Of a stretch of 64,000 nt of DNA, positions 35,996 through 54,284 are shown piece by piece. This DNA is from Palsa-1033 sp963735455 (GTDB taxonomy: Bacteria; Chloroflexota; Limnocylindria; Limnocylindrales; CSP1-4): positions 1,492,053-1,556,052 of the forward strand of contig CAVTKZ010000002.1 of assembly GCA_963735455.1 (NCBI GenBank), in the 5' to 3' direction. A program made the translations under genes and the position numbers. The notes beneath the pieces are model-generated. The model searched no databases, had not been told where the DNA came from, and worked only from the letters and a program-made list of their open reading frames with translations. The first letter of the stretch is position 1, and every line of letters begins with the position of its first letter.

Positions 35996-36422
35996 CGGTG
36001 ACCTCCAGCTCGGCGCCCTCGCGCACGACGACCCGGGTCGCGACGGGCAGCTTGTGGCTGGCCAGGCGCATCGCCTCGAGCGCCTCGACCTGGGGAATGC
36101 CGCCCATCTCGAACAGGATCCGGCCGGGCTTGACCACGGCCACCCAGTGGTCCGGGGCGCCCTTGCCCGAGCCCATCCGGGTCTCGGCCGGCTTCTTGGT
36201 GGCGGGCTTGTCGGGGAAGACCCGGATCCAGATCTTGCCGCCGCGCTTGACCGAGCGGGTCATCGCCCGGCGGGCTGCCTCGATCTGGCGGCTGGTGATC
36301 CAGGCCGGCTCGGTGGTCGCCAGGCCGTAGTCGCCGAAGGCGACCGAGTGGCCACCCTTGGCCAGCCCGGACATCCGGCCGCGCATCACCTTGCGGTGCT
36401 TGACCCGCTTGGGCATCAACAT
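35982..36422 (-). CDS. rplP: 50S ribosomal protein L16
   Basis: L16 positions A-site tRNA. It is 146 aa with KRVKHRKVMRGRMSGLAKGG, FGDYGLATTEPAWITSRQIE, GGKIWIRVFPDKPATKKPAE and GSGKGAPDHWVAVVKPGRIL. The substrate Arg loop is intact. It begins 1 nt after the rpsC stop. Confidence 0.97.
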   Translation of the reverse strand: MLMPKRVKHRKVMRGRMSGLAKGGHSVAFGDYGLATTEPAWITSRQIEAARRAMTRSVKRGGKIWIRVFPDKPATKKPAETRMGSGKGAPDHWVAVVKPGRILFEMGGIPQVEALEAMRLASHKLPVATRVVVREGAELEVTDGHR

Positions 36423-36423
36423 C

Positions 36424-37107
36424 TCAGACGCCCCCGGCCACGCTGGTCACGGCGGCGCCGACGACCTGCGGCGGCGTCCGCTCGGGGATGATGTCGCCGC
36501 GGTAGATCCAGACCTTGACCCCGATCCGGCCATACGTCGTATGGGCGTGGACCTGGCCGTAGCTGATGTCGGCGCGGAGGGTGCCGAGCGGGATCCGGCC
36601 TTCCTTGTCCCACTCGCGGCGGGCCATCTCGGAGCCGCCCAGGCGGCCGGCGACCATGATCTTGACGCCCTTGGCGCCGGCCTTCATGGTCCGCTGGATG
36701 CCCTGCTTCATCGCCTTGCGGAAGGCGATCCGGCGGGTCAGCTGCTGGGCGATGTTCATCGCCACGAGGTAGGCGTCGAGCTCCGGCTGGCGGATCTCCT
36801 TGATCTCGAGCTTGACCTTGCGGTTGGTCAGGGCGCCGATCTGCTGGCGCAGGATCTCGACGTTCTGGCCGCCCTTGCCGATCACGATCCCGGGCTTGGC
36901 CGTGTGGACGGTGACCGTCACGTGGTTGATCCCGCGCTCGATCTCGACCTGGCTGACGCTGGCGTTGGCCAGCCGCTTGTCGACGAGCTTGCGGATCGCG
37001 ATGTCCTCCTTGAGGAGGGTGGTGTAGTCCTTGTCGGCGTACCACTTCGCGGTCCAGGTGCGCGATACACCGAGGCGGAAGCCGTACGGGTGGACCTTGT
37101 GTCCCAT
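36424..37107 (-). CDS. rpsC: 30S ribosomal protein S3
   Basis: S3 lines the mRNA entry. It is 227 aa: MGHKVHPYGFRLGVSRTWTA, the KH-domain GKGGQNVEILRQQI, VKGVKIMVAGRLGGSEMAR (as GAKGVKIMVAGRLGGSEMAR) and GQVHAHTTYGRIGVKVWIYR. It starts 3 nt after the rplV stop and is uninterrupted. Confidence 0.97.
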   Translation of the reverse strand: MGHKVHPYGFRLGVSRTWTAKWYADKDYTTLLKEDIAIRKLVDKRLANASVSQVEIERGINHVTVTVHTAKPGIVIGKGGQNVEILRQQIGALTNRKVKLEIKEIRQPELDAYLVAMNIAQQLTRRIAFRKAMKQGIQRTMKAGAKGVKIMVAGRLGGSEMARREWDKEGRIPLGTLRADISYGQVHAHTTYGRIGVKVWIYRGDIIPERTPPQVVGAAVTSVAGGV

Positions 37108-37110
37108 CGA

Positions 37111-37449
37111 TCAGGCCTCCCGGTCTTCGACGACGACCGTGATGTGGGTCATCGGCTTGTGGATCGGGAACGCCCGACCCTGGGCCCGCGGGCGCCAGCG
37201 CTTCATCGTCGGACCCTCGTTGGCGTGGGCCTCGACGATGACCAGGTCCTCGGCGGACAGGTTGTGGTTGTTCTCGGCGTTGGCCGTGGCGCTCTTGAGG
37301 ACCATGGCCACGTCGCGGGCGGCGTGCTGGGGCATGAACCGGAGCAGGGCGGCCGCTTCCTCGACCCGCTTGCCGCGGATCGCCAGGGTGACGAGGCGGG
37401 CCTTGCGGGTCGAGCCGCGGAGGTACTTGGCAGTGGCGGAAACGCGCAT
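37111..37449 (-). CDS. rplV: 50S ribosomal protein L22
   Basis: L22 lines the exit tunnel and influences macrolide binding. It is 112 aa: VSATAKYLRGSTRKARLVTL, LKSATANAENNHNLSAEDLV and the tunnel hairpin region KRWRPRAQGRAFPIHKPMTH. No unusual change is apparent in the tunnel loop. Confidence 0.97.
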   Translation of the reverse strand: MRVSATAKYLRGSTRKARLVTLAIRGKRVEEAAALLRFMPQHAARDVAMVLKSATANAENNHNLSAEDLVIVEAHANEGPTMKRWRPRAQGRAFPIHKPMTHITVVVEDREA

Positions 37450-37459
37450 GATCCGCCTC

Positions 37460-37744
37460 CTACTTCAGCGAGGTCGAGCGTTCGGTGTGCTTCCCGTGGC
37501 CGCGATAGGTGCGGGTCGGGGAGAACTCACCAAGACGATGACCAACCATGTTTTCGGTCACGTACACCGGCACGTGCTTCTTGCCGTTGTAGACCGCGAC
37601 CGTGTGCCCGATGAAGTCCGGGAAGATGACCGAGGCGCGCGACCAGGTCTTGACGACCCGCTTCTCGTTGCGCTTGTTCATGTCCTGGACGCGGCCGAGC
37701 AGGCGGGCCTCGACGAACGGTCCCTTCTTGACGGAGCGCGACAT
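37460..37744 (-). CDS. rpsS: 30S ribosomal protein S19
   Basis: S19 sits on the 30S head with S13. It is 94 aa: SRSVKKGPFVEARLLGRVQD, VVKTWSRASVIFPDFIGHTV and GHRLGEFSPTRTYRGHGKHT. A GGAGGGAACCAG ribosome-binding region precedes the ATG. It lies between rplB and rplV. Confidence 0.97.
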   Translation of the reverse strand: MSRSVKKGPFVEARLLGRVQDMNKRNEKRVVKTWSRASVIFPDFIGHTVAVYNGKKHVPVYVTENMVGHRLGEFSPTRTYRGHGKHTERSTSLK

Positions 37745-37762
37745 CTGGTTCCCTCCTTTCGG

Positions 37763-38591
37763 CTACTTGCGGTGACGGGAGCGGACGATCAATCGGCCGC
37801 TGGTCTTGTTGGTCCGGGTGCGCAGGCCCATGGCCGGCTTGCCCCAGGGCGTCTTGGGCGGCATGCCCGTCGGCGACTTGCCCTCGCCGCCGCCGTGCGG
37901 ATGGTCGCGCGGGTTCATCACCACGCCGCGGACCTCGGGCCGCTGGCCCAGGTGGCGGGCCCGGCCGGCCTTGCCCAGGTTCTGGTTCTCGTGGTCGAGG
38001 TTGCTGACCTGGCCGATCGTGGCCATGCACTTGATGCTCACCCGGCGGACCTCGCCCGACGGCAGCCGGACCTGGGCGTAGTCGCCCTCCTTGGCCAGCA
38101 GCTGGGCGGCGACGCCGGCCGAGCGGACGATCTGGCCGCCCTTGCCGGGAACCAGCTCGATGTTGTGGATCGTGGTCCCCAGCGGGATGTTGGCGATCGG
38201 CAGGGCGTTGCCCACCCGGGCCTCGGCCTCGGGCCCGGAGACGATCACGTCACCGACCTTCAGGCCGTGGGGCAGGAGCATGTAGCGCTTCTCGCCGTCG
38301 CGGTAGTGGAGCAGGCCGATCCGGGCCGACCGGTTGGGGTCGTACTCGATCGTCGCCAGGCGGGCCGGCACGCCGACCTTGTCGCGCTTGAAGTCGATCC
38401 GGCGGTAGTGCTGCTTCTCGCCGCCGCCGCGGTGGCGGACGGTGAGCCGGCCCTGGTTGTTGCGGCCCGAGCCGCGGGTCTGGGCCTCGAGCAGCGGCTT
38501 GTGCGGCTCGCGGGTGGTGATCTCCTCGAAGGTCGAGCGGGTCATCCCGCGCAGGCCCGGGCGAGGTCGGCTTGTAGGTACGCAGGGCCAT
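37763..38591 (-). CDS. rplB: 50S ribosomal protein L2 (one frameshift near the start)
   Basis: L2 is needed for peptidyl transfer and subunit joining. The ATG at 38591 gives MALRTYKPTSPG; one extra base near 38557 shifts the frame, after which LRGMTRSTFEEITTREPHKP continues to the end, including VRGVVMNPRDHPHGGGEGKS with the critical His. Corrected length about 275 aa. The start codon lies 3 nt after the rplW stop. Confidence 0.94.
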
Positions 38592-38594
38592 CGT

Positions 38595-38897
38595 CAGACC
38601 CCCTCGAAGAATTCGATCTTCTGGCCCGCGGCCAGGGTGACGATGGCCTTCCGCCAGGGGGTCGTGAAGCCGCTGATCCGGCCGCGCTTGGTGCCCGCGG
38701 CGCTTCTCCTTGGCCTTCGTGGTCAGGACGTTGACCCCGGTCACGTTGACCTTGAACAGCTCCTCGACGGCGCCCTTGATCATGATCTTGTTGGCATCGC
38801 CGTGGACGGCAAAGGTGTACTTGCCGTGGCCGGCCTCGTCCATCGACTTCTCGCTGATGACCGGCCGGAGGATCACCTCGTGAGCGGTGAGACTCAT
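38595..38897 (-). CDS. rplW: 50S ribosomal protein L23 (one frameshift)
   Basis: L23 surrounds the tunnel exit and docks SRP and trigger factor. It reads MSLTAHEVILRPVISEKSMD and FKVNVTGVNVLTTKAKEKRR, then after one extra base at about 38695 GTKRGRISGFTTPWRKAIVT and AAGQKIEFFEGV. About 100 aa when corrected. ATGA overlap with rplD. Confidence 0.92.
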
Positions 38898-39517
38898 CCG
38901 TAGACCTCCTGCATCCGGGCCAGGGCCGGCTGTTCGATCACGACCACGTCGGCGTTGAGCAGGTCGACCACGTTGAGCGAGTCGGCCCGGATCACGGTCA
39001 CGGTGGGCAGGTTGCGCGAGGAGAGGTGGAGCCGCTCGTCGCTGCCCGGGGCGACGACGAGGATCCGGCCGGCGGCCCCGACCGCGGTCAGGATCCCGGC
39101 GAAGTCGCGGGTCTTGATCGCCTCGAGGCCGAACGCGTCGATCACCCGGACGGCCTCGTCGCCGAGCTTGGAGGTCAGCGCGCCGCGCAGGGCGAGCTGC
39201 TTCATCTTGCGCGGCAGGCGCTGGACGTAGGAGCGCGGATGCGGCCCGAAGACCACCCCGCCGCCGCGGAAGTGGGGCGCGGTCCGGTGGCCCTGGCGGG
39301 CGCGGCCGGTGCCCTTCTGGCGGTACGGCTTGCGGCCGCCGCCGCGGACCTCGCCGCGGGTCTTGGTGTCGTGGGTGCCCAGGTGGCGGCCGGCCAGCTG
39401 GGCCAGGACGACCTGGTGGAGGACGGCGACGTTGATCGGGGCGCCGAAGAGCTCGTCGCTCAGCTCGACGCTGCCGATCGAGGCCCCGGTCCGGTCGTAC
39501 AGGGTGGTCTGCGGCAT
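38894..39517 (-). CDS. rplD: 50S ribosomal protein L4
   Basis: L4 reaches into the exit tunnel; in E. coli it also represses the S10 operon. It is 207 aa from the ATG at 39517 (MPQTTLYDRTGASIGSVELS). The tunnel loop is RGGGRKPYRQKGTGRARQGH, followed by FGPHPRSYVQRLPRKMKQLA. The open frame upstream is rplC shadow. It starts 2 nt after the rplC stop. Confidence 0.96.
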   Translation of the reverse strand: MPQTTLYDRTGASIGSVELSDELFGAPINVAVLHQVVLAQLAGRHLGTHDTKTRGEVRGGGRKPYRQKGTGRARQGHRTAPHFRGGGVVFGPHPRSYVQRLPRKMKQLALRGALTSKLGDEAVRVIDAFGLEAIKTRDFAGILTAVGAAGRILVVAPGSDERLHLSSRNLPTVTVIRADSLNVVDLLNADVVVIEQPALARMQEVYG

Positions 39518-39519
39518 CG

Positions 39520-40131
39520 TCAGGCCTTCTTCACGAGGATGACCGAGTTGCGCGGACCGGGCACCGAGCCCTTGACCAGGATCAGGTTGCGCTCGGCGTC
39601 CATCCGGACGACCTTGACCTTCTTGACGGTGACCCGCTCGTCGCCCATGTGGCCGGCCATCTTCATGCCCTTGTAGACCCGGCCGGGGGTGGTCCCCGGT
39701 CCGATCGAGCCGGGCGCCCGGTGATGGTCCGAGCCGTGGGTCTTCGGACCGCGGTGGAAGTGGTGGCGCTTGATGTGGCCGGCGAAGCCCTTGCCCTTCG
39801 AGACGCCGGTGATGTCGACGAGGTCGCCCTCGGCGAACAGGTCGCCCAGGCCGATCTGCTGGCCGACGCTGTAGTCGGCCACGGCGTCGACCCGGAACTC
39901 GCGGATCCGGGCGACCTGGGGCAGGTCCTTGAGCTGGCCGGCCTCGGGCTTGGTCAGGCGCTTGCTCGGCTCGGCGCCGAGCTGGACGGCGGTGTAGCCG
40001 TCGCGCTCGGTGGTCCGCAGCCGGGTGACCGTGTTCGGCTCGACCGCGACGACGCTCACCGCGACCATCGTCCCGTCGGCCTGGAACACCTGCGTGACAC
40101 CGATCTTGCGACCGATCAGTCCAATGCTCAT
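39520..40131 (-). CDS. rplC: 50S ribosomal protein L3
   Basis: L3 lies near the peptidyl transferase centre. The ATG at 40131 (MSIGLIGRKIGVTQVFQADG) matches the family N-terminus; GTG 40146 and ATG 40143, which overlap the rpsJ stop, are alternatives. Motifs are GVSKGKGFAGHIKRHHFHRG and GSIGPGTTPGRVYKGMKMAG. About 203 aa. Confidence 0.95.
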   Translation of the reverse strand: MSIGLIGRKIGVTQVFQADGTMVAVSVVAVEPNTVTRLRTTERDGYTAVQLGAEPSKRLTKPEAGQLKDLPQVARIREFRVDAVADYSVGQQIGLGDLFAEGDLVDITGVSKGKGFAGHIKRHHFHRGPKTHGSDHHRAPGSIGPGTTPGRVYKGMKMAGHMGDERVTVKKVKVVRMDAERNLILVKGSVPGPRNSVILVKKA

Positions 40132-40142
40132 CGGATCGTCCA

Positions 40143-40451
40143 TCACATCTTGATTTCGATGTCGACGCCCGCCGCAAGCGAGAGCCGCATGAGGGCATCG
40201 ACGGTCTTGGCGCTCGGGTCGAGGATGTCGACGAGGCGCTTGTGGGTCCGGATCTCGAACTGCTCGCGCGAGTCCTTGTCGATGAACGGCGAGCGGATGA
40301 CGGTGAACTTCTCGATCCGGGTCGGCAGCGGCACCGGTCCGACGACGTCGGCGCCGGTGCGCTGGGCCGTCTCGACGATCTGGGCCGCCGACTGGTCGAG
40401 CAGCCGGTGATCGTAGGCCTTGAGGCGGATCCGGATCCGCTGCTTTGCCAT
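40143..40451 (-). CDS. rpsJ: 30S ribosomal protein S10 (NusE)
   Basis: S10 works in the ribosome and, with NusB and NusG, in antitermination. It is 102 aa from the ATG at 40451: MAKQRIRIRLKAYDHRLLDQ, VGPVPLPTRIEKFTVIRSPF and QFEIRTHKRLVDILDPSAKT. It starts 4 nt after the tuf stop, joining the str and S10 operons. Confidence 0.97.
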   Translation of the reverse strand: MAKQRIRIRLKAYDHRLLDQSAAQIVETAQRTGADVVGPVPLPTRIEKFTVIRSPFIDKDSREQFEIRTHKRLVDILDPSAKTVDALMRLSLAAGVDIEIKM

Positions 40452-40455
40452 CGTC

Positions 40456-41652
<1,197 letters not shown>

Positions 41653-41678
41653 CGTCTCGCTCCTCTTCCCGACCGCAG

Positions 41679-43805
41679 CTAGTTCTTCGACTTTGCGACG
41701 AGCTCCGCCGCGAGACTCGCGGGGACCTCTGCGTAGTGGCTGAATTCCATCGAGCTCGACGCCCGGCCCTGGGTCATCGACCGCAGGTCGGTCACGTAGC
41801 CGAACATCGACGACAGCGGCACGAACGCCCGGATGACCTCGGTGCGCGCCCTGCGAGTCGACCGCCTCGACCTGGCCACGCCGGCTGTTCAGGTCGCCGA
41901 TCACGTCGCCCATGAACTCGGCCGAGGTCCGCGCCTCGACCCGCATGATCGGCTCGAGGATCGCCGGGCTGGCCTTGTGGAAGGCGTCCTTGACGGCCAT
42001 CGAGCCGGCGATCTTGAAGGCCATCTCCGACGAGTCGACCTCGTGGTACGAGCCGTCGAACAGGGTGGCCTTGACATCGACGACCGGGAAGCCGGCGTAG
42101 ATGCCCGTCTCGAGCGCCTCGCGGATGCCCGCGTCGACCGACTTGATGTACTCGCGCGGGATCGTGCCGCCGACGATCTTGTCGACGAACTCGTAGCCGG
42201 CGCCCTTCTCCTGGGGCTCGATCTTGATCACGGCGTGGCCGTACTGGCCCTTGCCGCCGGTCTGCCGGACGAAGCGGCCATTGCCCTCGGCCGCCTTGCG
42301 GATCGTCTCGCGGTAGGAGACCTGGGGCTTGCCGATGTTGGCCGCGACGTGGAACTCGCGGACCATCCGGTCGACGAGCACGTCGAGGTGGAGCTCGCCC
42401 ATCCCGGCGATCAGGGTCTCGGCCGTCTCCGGGTCGGTCTTGACCCGGAAGGTCGGATCCTCCTCGGCCAGGCGCTGCAGGGCGATCGTCAGCTTGTCCT
42501 GGTCGGCCTTGGTCTTGGGCTCGATCTTGACCTCGATGACCGGCTCGGGGAAGGTCATCGACTCGAGGATCACCTGGTGGTCGGGATCGGCCAGGGTGTC
42601 GCCGGTGAAGGTGTCCTTGAGGCCGACCGCGGCGGCGATGTCGCCGGCGTAGACCTCCTCGATCTCCTCGCGGTGGTTGGCGTGCATCTGGAGCAGGCGG
42701 CCGATCCGCTCGCGCCGGACGCCCTTCTTGGCATTGATCGTGGTCACGTACGAGCCGGCCTTGAGCGTGCCCGAGTAGACCCGGAAGAAGGCCAGCTTGC
42801 CGACGAACGGGTCGACGGCGATCTTGAAGGCCAGGGCGCTGAACGGCTCGGAGTCGTCCGGGCCGGCGGATCAGCTCGGCGCCGGTCTTCGGGTCGAGGG
42901 CGATCATCGGCGGCACGTCGAGCGGCGAGGGCAGGTAGTCGATCACCGCGTCGAGCATCGGCTGGACGCCCTTGTTGCGCAGGGCCGAGCCGCCCAGGAC
43001 CGGGATCAGGCGGGTGCTCAGGGTGCCCAGGCGCAGGCCGCGCTTGATCTCGTCGACGGTGAAGTCGATGCCCTCGAGGTACTTGTGGGTCAGCTCGTCG
43101 TCCATGTCGGCGACGGCCTCGATCATGACGTGGTGGTGCTTGTCGGCCTCGGCCCGCAGCTCGGCCGGGATCTCCTCGACGTCGATCTGGTTGCCCAGCT
43201 CGTCGCGGTAGTAGACGGCCTTCATCTCGACCAGGTCGATCATCCCCAGGAAGCCTGTCCTCGCGGCCGATCGGGATCTGGATCGGCACCGCGTTGGCGC
43301 CCAGCCGGTCGCGGATCGACTGGACGCCGAACCAGAAGTCGGCGCCGGTCCGGTCGAGCTTGTTGATGAAGCAGAAGCGGGGCACGCCGTAGCGGTCGGC
43401 CTGGCGCCAGACCGTCTCGGACTGGGGCTCGACGCCGGCCACGCCGTCGAAGACGACGACCGCGCCGTCGAGGACGCGCAGGCTCCGCTCGACTTCCACG
43501 GTAAAGTCCACGTGCCCGGGCGTATCGATGATGTTGATGCGATGGTCGCCCCAGAACGCGGTCGTCGCCGCCGCGGTGATCGTGATCCCCCGCTCCTGCT
43601 CCTGGGGCATCCAGTCCATGGTGGCCGCGCCCTCATGGACCTCGCCGAGCTTGTGGATCTTCTTGGTATAGAAAAGGATCCGCTCGGAGACGGTCGTCTT
43701 GCCGGCGTCGATATGGGCGATGATTCCGATGTTCCGCGTCTTTGCGAGCGGAACGAGGCGTGGCACGGTGGTCTTGTTCTCCCGGGTGCTGGTGCTGACT
43801 ACCAC
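41679..43805 (-). CDS. fusA: Elongation factor G (three frameshifts)
   Basis: EF-G catalyses ribosomal translocation. The G domain has NIGIIAHIDAGKTTVSERIL, RGITITAAATT and DTPGHVDF and NKLDRTGADF. The sequence changes frame near 43256, 42866 and 41850; each is corrected by dropping one base, for example EDGFLGMIDLVEMKAVYYRD after the first. Later parts include GMGELHLDVLVDRM and RTEVIRAFVPLSSMFGYVTD, ending LVAKSKN. Corrected length is about 707 aa. It lies between rpsG and tuf. Confidence 0.94.
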
Positions 43806-44266
43806 TTGAAGTGGGTGAAGGCCTTGTTGGCCTCGGCCATCTTGTGGGTGTCCTCGCGCCGCTTGACGGCGGCGCCGAGGCCGTTCATGGCATCGACGAA
43901 TTCGGCGGCGAGCTTCTCGCCCATGCTCTTGCCGGTCCGCTTGCGGGCCGCCTGGACCAGCCAGCGCACGCCGAGCGACATGCGCCGGTCGCCGCGGATC
44001 TCGACCGGGACCTGGTAGGTGGCGCCGCCGACCCGGCGGGGCTTGACCTCGATGATCGGGGTGGCGTTGCGCAGGGCCGCCTCGAGGACCTCGATCCCCG
44101 GCCGGTGGGCCTGGGCCTCGGCCCGGGCGAGCGCCTGGCGGATGATCCGGTCGGCCAGGATCCGCTTGCCGTCATGCATCAGCTTGGCGCTGAAGCGGGC
44201 GGTGGTCCGGTTGAGCGGAATCGTCTCGTACTTGGTCTTGCGGGCGATGCTCGCGCGGCGGGGCAT
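43799..44266 (-). CDS. rpsG: 30S ribosomal protein S7
   Basis: S7 nucleates the 30S head and regulates the str operon in E. coli. It is 155 aa: MPRRASIARKTKYETIPLNR, KVRPRRVGGATYQVPVEIR-like SPRRVGGATYQVPVEIRGDR (read as KPRRVGGATYQVPVEIRGDR) and KMAEANKAFTHFKW. It starts 1 nt before the rpsL stop region and overlaps the fusA start by 7 nt. Confidence 0.96.
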   Translation of the reverse strand: MPRRASIARKTKYETIPLNRTTARFSAKLMHDGKRILADRIIRQALARAEAQAHRPGIEVLEAALRNATPIIEVKPRRVGGATYQVPVEIRGDRRMSLGVRWLVQAARKRTGKSMGEKLAAEFVDAMNGLGAAVKRREDTHKMAEANKAFTHFKW

Positions 44267-44699
44267 CTACTTCTTGCCCTTCGCGGCGCCGGCGGCCTTG
44301 GCCCCGTACTTGCTCCGGCCCTGCTTGCGGTCGCGCACGCCGGCCGCGTCGAGGGTGCCCCGGATGATGTGGTACTTGACCGACGGGCAGGTCCTTCACC
44401 CGGCCCCCCCGGACGAGGACCATCGAGTGCTCCTGGAGGTTGTGGCCGATGCCCGGGATGTAGGCCGTGACCTCCATCTGGTTGCTGAGCCGGACACGGG
44501 CAATCTTCCGAAGGGCCGAGTTCGGCTTCTTCGGGGTCATCGTCCGAACCTGGAGGCAGACGCCGCGCTTCTGCGGCGCGCCGGGAATCGACTCCTGGCG
44601 CTGCTTCAGGCTGTTCCAGTTCTTGCGCATGGCAGGCGCCTTGACCTTCGAGATCTTGCGCTTGCGCCCATGACGCACGAGCTGGCTGATCGTCGGCAC
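44267..44699 (-). CDS. rpsL: 30S ribosomal protein S12 (one frameshift)
   Basis: S12 controls decoding accuracy and is the streptomycin-resistance protein. The GTG at 44699 gives VPTISQLVRHGRKRKISKVK, with TPKKPNSALRKIARVRLSNQ and VLVRGGRVKDLP, so the Lys residues at E. coli positions 42/43 and 87/88 are wild type. After one extra base near 44388 it continues KYHIIRGTLDAAGVRDRKQG to AAKGKK. Corrected length is about 143 aa, with a short extra C-terminus. The residue after DLP is unclear because of the indel. First gene of the str unit. Confidence 0.93.
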
Positions 44700-44858
44700 G
44701 AAGACGAGACTCCCTTCACGTCGGTTGTTTGGCAGGGCTCCGATCGACCGGCGCCCGGGTCGGGCCCGAGCGGGGACCGGAATGACTTGATTCGTGAGGC
44801 TGCGAGGGTCCGGAACGCGCACGCAACGGCGCTCGACCCACGAGGGCCACGAAGGCGG

Positions 44859-44888
44859 AGGATATCAGCGGCCTCGATCGAGTGTCAA
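44859..44888 (-). promoter_or_regulatory. Sigma70 promoter for rpsL-rpsG-fusA-tuf, inside a hairpin
   Basis: On the minus strand a consensus -35 TTGACA (44888-44883) and a -10 TATCCT (44864-44859) are separated by 18 nt. The -35 falls in the loop of the strong inverted repeat 44869-44904, and the downstream arm fills the spacer. The predicted start is near 44852, giving a leader of about 150 nt before the rpsL GTG. Confidence 0.7.
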
Positions 44889-44904
44889 ACGTCGATCGAG
44901 GCCG
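44869..44904 (-). terminator. 13-bp perfect hairpin just after rpoC (terminator-like, no U-run)
   Basis: CGGCCTCGATCGA (44869-44881) and TCGATCGAGGCCG (44892-44904) are perfect complements around a 10-nt loop. The hairpin begins 14 nt after the corrected rpoC stop. No T-run follows on the minus strand, so it may end transcription weakly or protect the rpoC 3' end. It physically overlaps the rpsL promoter. Confidence 0.6.
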
Positions 44905-44917
44905 CCGGGCTGCTGGG

Positions 44918-49507
<4,590 letters not shown>

Positions 49508-49628
49508 GGTTCTCCTCCGCGCCGCCGCCTGGCTCGGCGACGCGATGTGGACCGTGGGCGGCGAGCGAGATCGGGCTGGCCGGGCGCCGACCCCGCGATG
49601 TGGTTCGTTGAAGTGCGCGTGCTGATGA

Positions 49629-53112
<3,484 letters not shown>

Positions 53113-53172
53113 GAATCGCTCCTATCGGAGGAGGATGGGGAAAAGGGGGAAAGCGAGGATCACAGAAAGAGT

Positions 53173-53200
53173 AGGATACCGCGATTCGGCGCCATGTCAA
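53173..53200 (-). promoter_or_regulatory. Sigma70 promoter for rpoB-rpoC
   Basis: The minus strand has -35 TTGACA (53200-53195) and -10 TATCCT (53178-53173) with a 16-nt spacer. It lies 61 nt upstream of the rpoB ATG. The position between the rplL hairpin and rpoB suggests an extra promoter that raises or separates polymerase expression. Confidence 0.65.
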
Positions 53201-53247
53201 ACAGGGCGGCGGCGACGTTCGCCACCACCCGATCGTTCCGGGCGGAT

Positions 53248-53291
53248 GATCCGGTCGGTCGGGGTCCCTGGTCCCGCCGGCCGACCGGATC
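53248..53291 (-). terminator. 15-bp hairpin just after rplL (attenuator/terminator-like)
   Basis: GATCCGGTCGGTCGG (53248-53262) pairs with CCGGCCGACCGGATC (53277-53291), 14 Watson-Crick pairs plus one mismatch or G-U wobble, loop 14 nt. It begins 16 nt after the rplL stop. There is no U-run. In E. coli a partial terminator and an RNase III site lie at the same place between rplL and rpoB; a similar role here is inferred. Confidence 0.55.
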
Positions 53292-53307
53292 GTCGCCTGG
53301 GCTCGGG

Positions 53308-53694
53308 CTACTTGATCTCGACCTTGGCCCCGACCTCTTCGAGGGCGGCCTTGATCTTGTCGGCCTCTTCGCGGGTGACGCCTTCCTTGACGGCCTTGGG
53401 CGAGGCGTCGACCAGGTCCTTGGCCTCCTTGAGGCCGAGGGCGGTCAGCTCGCGGACGACCTTGATGACCGGGATCTTGTTGGGGCCGACCTCGGTCAGC
53501 ACGGCGCTGAACTCGGTCTGCTCCTCGACGACGGCTTCGGCAGCCGCGGCCGGGGCGCTGGCGACGGCCGCCGCGGCCGGGGCCGCGGCGGTCACGCCGA
53601 ACTTGTCCTCGAAGGCCTTCTTGAGGTCGGACAGCTCGAGGACGGTCATGCTCCCGATCGCGTCGAGGATCTGGTCTGCGGTGATCGTGGCCAT
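53308..53694 (-). CDS. rplL: 50S ribosomal protein L7/L12
   Basis: L12 forms the stalk that recruits translation GTPases. It is 128 aa. The N-terminal dimerisation helix is LDAIGSMTVLELSDLKKAFE, an Ala-rich hinge follows (AAAPAAAAVASAPAAAAEAV), and the C-terminal domain has IKVVRELTALGLKEAKDLVD and KEGVTREEADKIKAALEEVG. It follows rplJ. Confidence 0.97.
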   Translation of the reverse strand: MATITADQILDAIGSMTVLELSDLKKAFEDKFGVTAAAPAAAAVASAPAAAAEAVVEEQTEFSAVLTEVGPNKIPVIKVVRELTALGLKEAKDLVDASPKAVKEGVTREEADKIKAALEEVGAKVEIK

Positions 53695-53758
53695 TGGGAT
53701 GTTCTCCTTGGTGGGTCGGCTCGGCTCGCCGGCCGAGGTCTGGGACGGGACGGGTGAG

Positions 53759-54284
53759 CTAGGCGGCCCCGCCGCGCTGCTCGATCAGGGCGGCCAGGCC
53801 GCCGGCAATGTCGCGGAGGGGCGCGGCCAGCAGGCCGGCCATGTTGGCCATCGGCGCGGCGAATGCCCCGGCCAGCTGGGCCAGGAGGACGTCGCGCGAG
53901 GGCAGGGCGGCGAGGCGGGTCAGCCCGCTGGCGTCGATCGCCCGGTTGCCCAGGACGGCGCCCTTGAGCTTGATCACCTTGTACGGCTTGGTCGCGTCGA
54001 TGACCGCCTTGGCCACCGCACTCTCGTCGCCCGAGCCGAACGCGATCGCGCTCGGGTCCGTTGAGCAGCGGCGAGAGGGCCTCGAGGCCGGCGTCGTTGG
54101 CGGCGATCCGCATCAGCCGGTTCTTGACGACCCGGTAGCTGACGTTGCACTTGCGCAGGGCACGCCGGATCTCGGCGAGCTCGCTCACGCTGAGGCCGCG
54201 GTACTCGGAGATGATGAGGGTCGGGTTGCGCGAGAGCTCCTCACGCAGCTCGGCCACGGTCTCCCGTTTGGCCTCGGTCGGCAT
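53759..54284 (-). CDS. rplJ: 50S ribosomal protein L10 (one frameshift)
   Basis: L10 anchors L12 dimers. ATG at 54284 has a strong GGAGG site. The N-terminal part MPTEAKRETVAELREELSRN, EYRGLSVSELAEIRRALRKC and VVKNRLMRIAANDAG leads to one extra C near 54056; after it GPSAIAFGSGDESAVAKAVI and YKVIKLKGAVLGNRAI follow, ending IEQRGGAA. About 174 aa when corrected. In E. coli L10 autoregulates through its leader; a structured 345-nt leader precedes it here. Confidence 0.93.

Noticed and set aside
41679..43805. Programmed ribosomal frameshifting in fusA, rpoC or rplB
   Set aside because: There are no slippery heptamers with downstream structure, and the breaks are spread over many unrelated genes at short G/C runs.
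44869..44904. A classical Rho-independent terminator after rpoC
   Set aside because: The stem is strong but no U-run follows it, and a consensus promoter lies in the loop; it is reported only as terminator-like.
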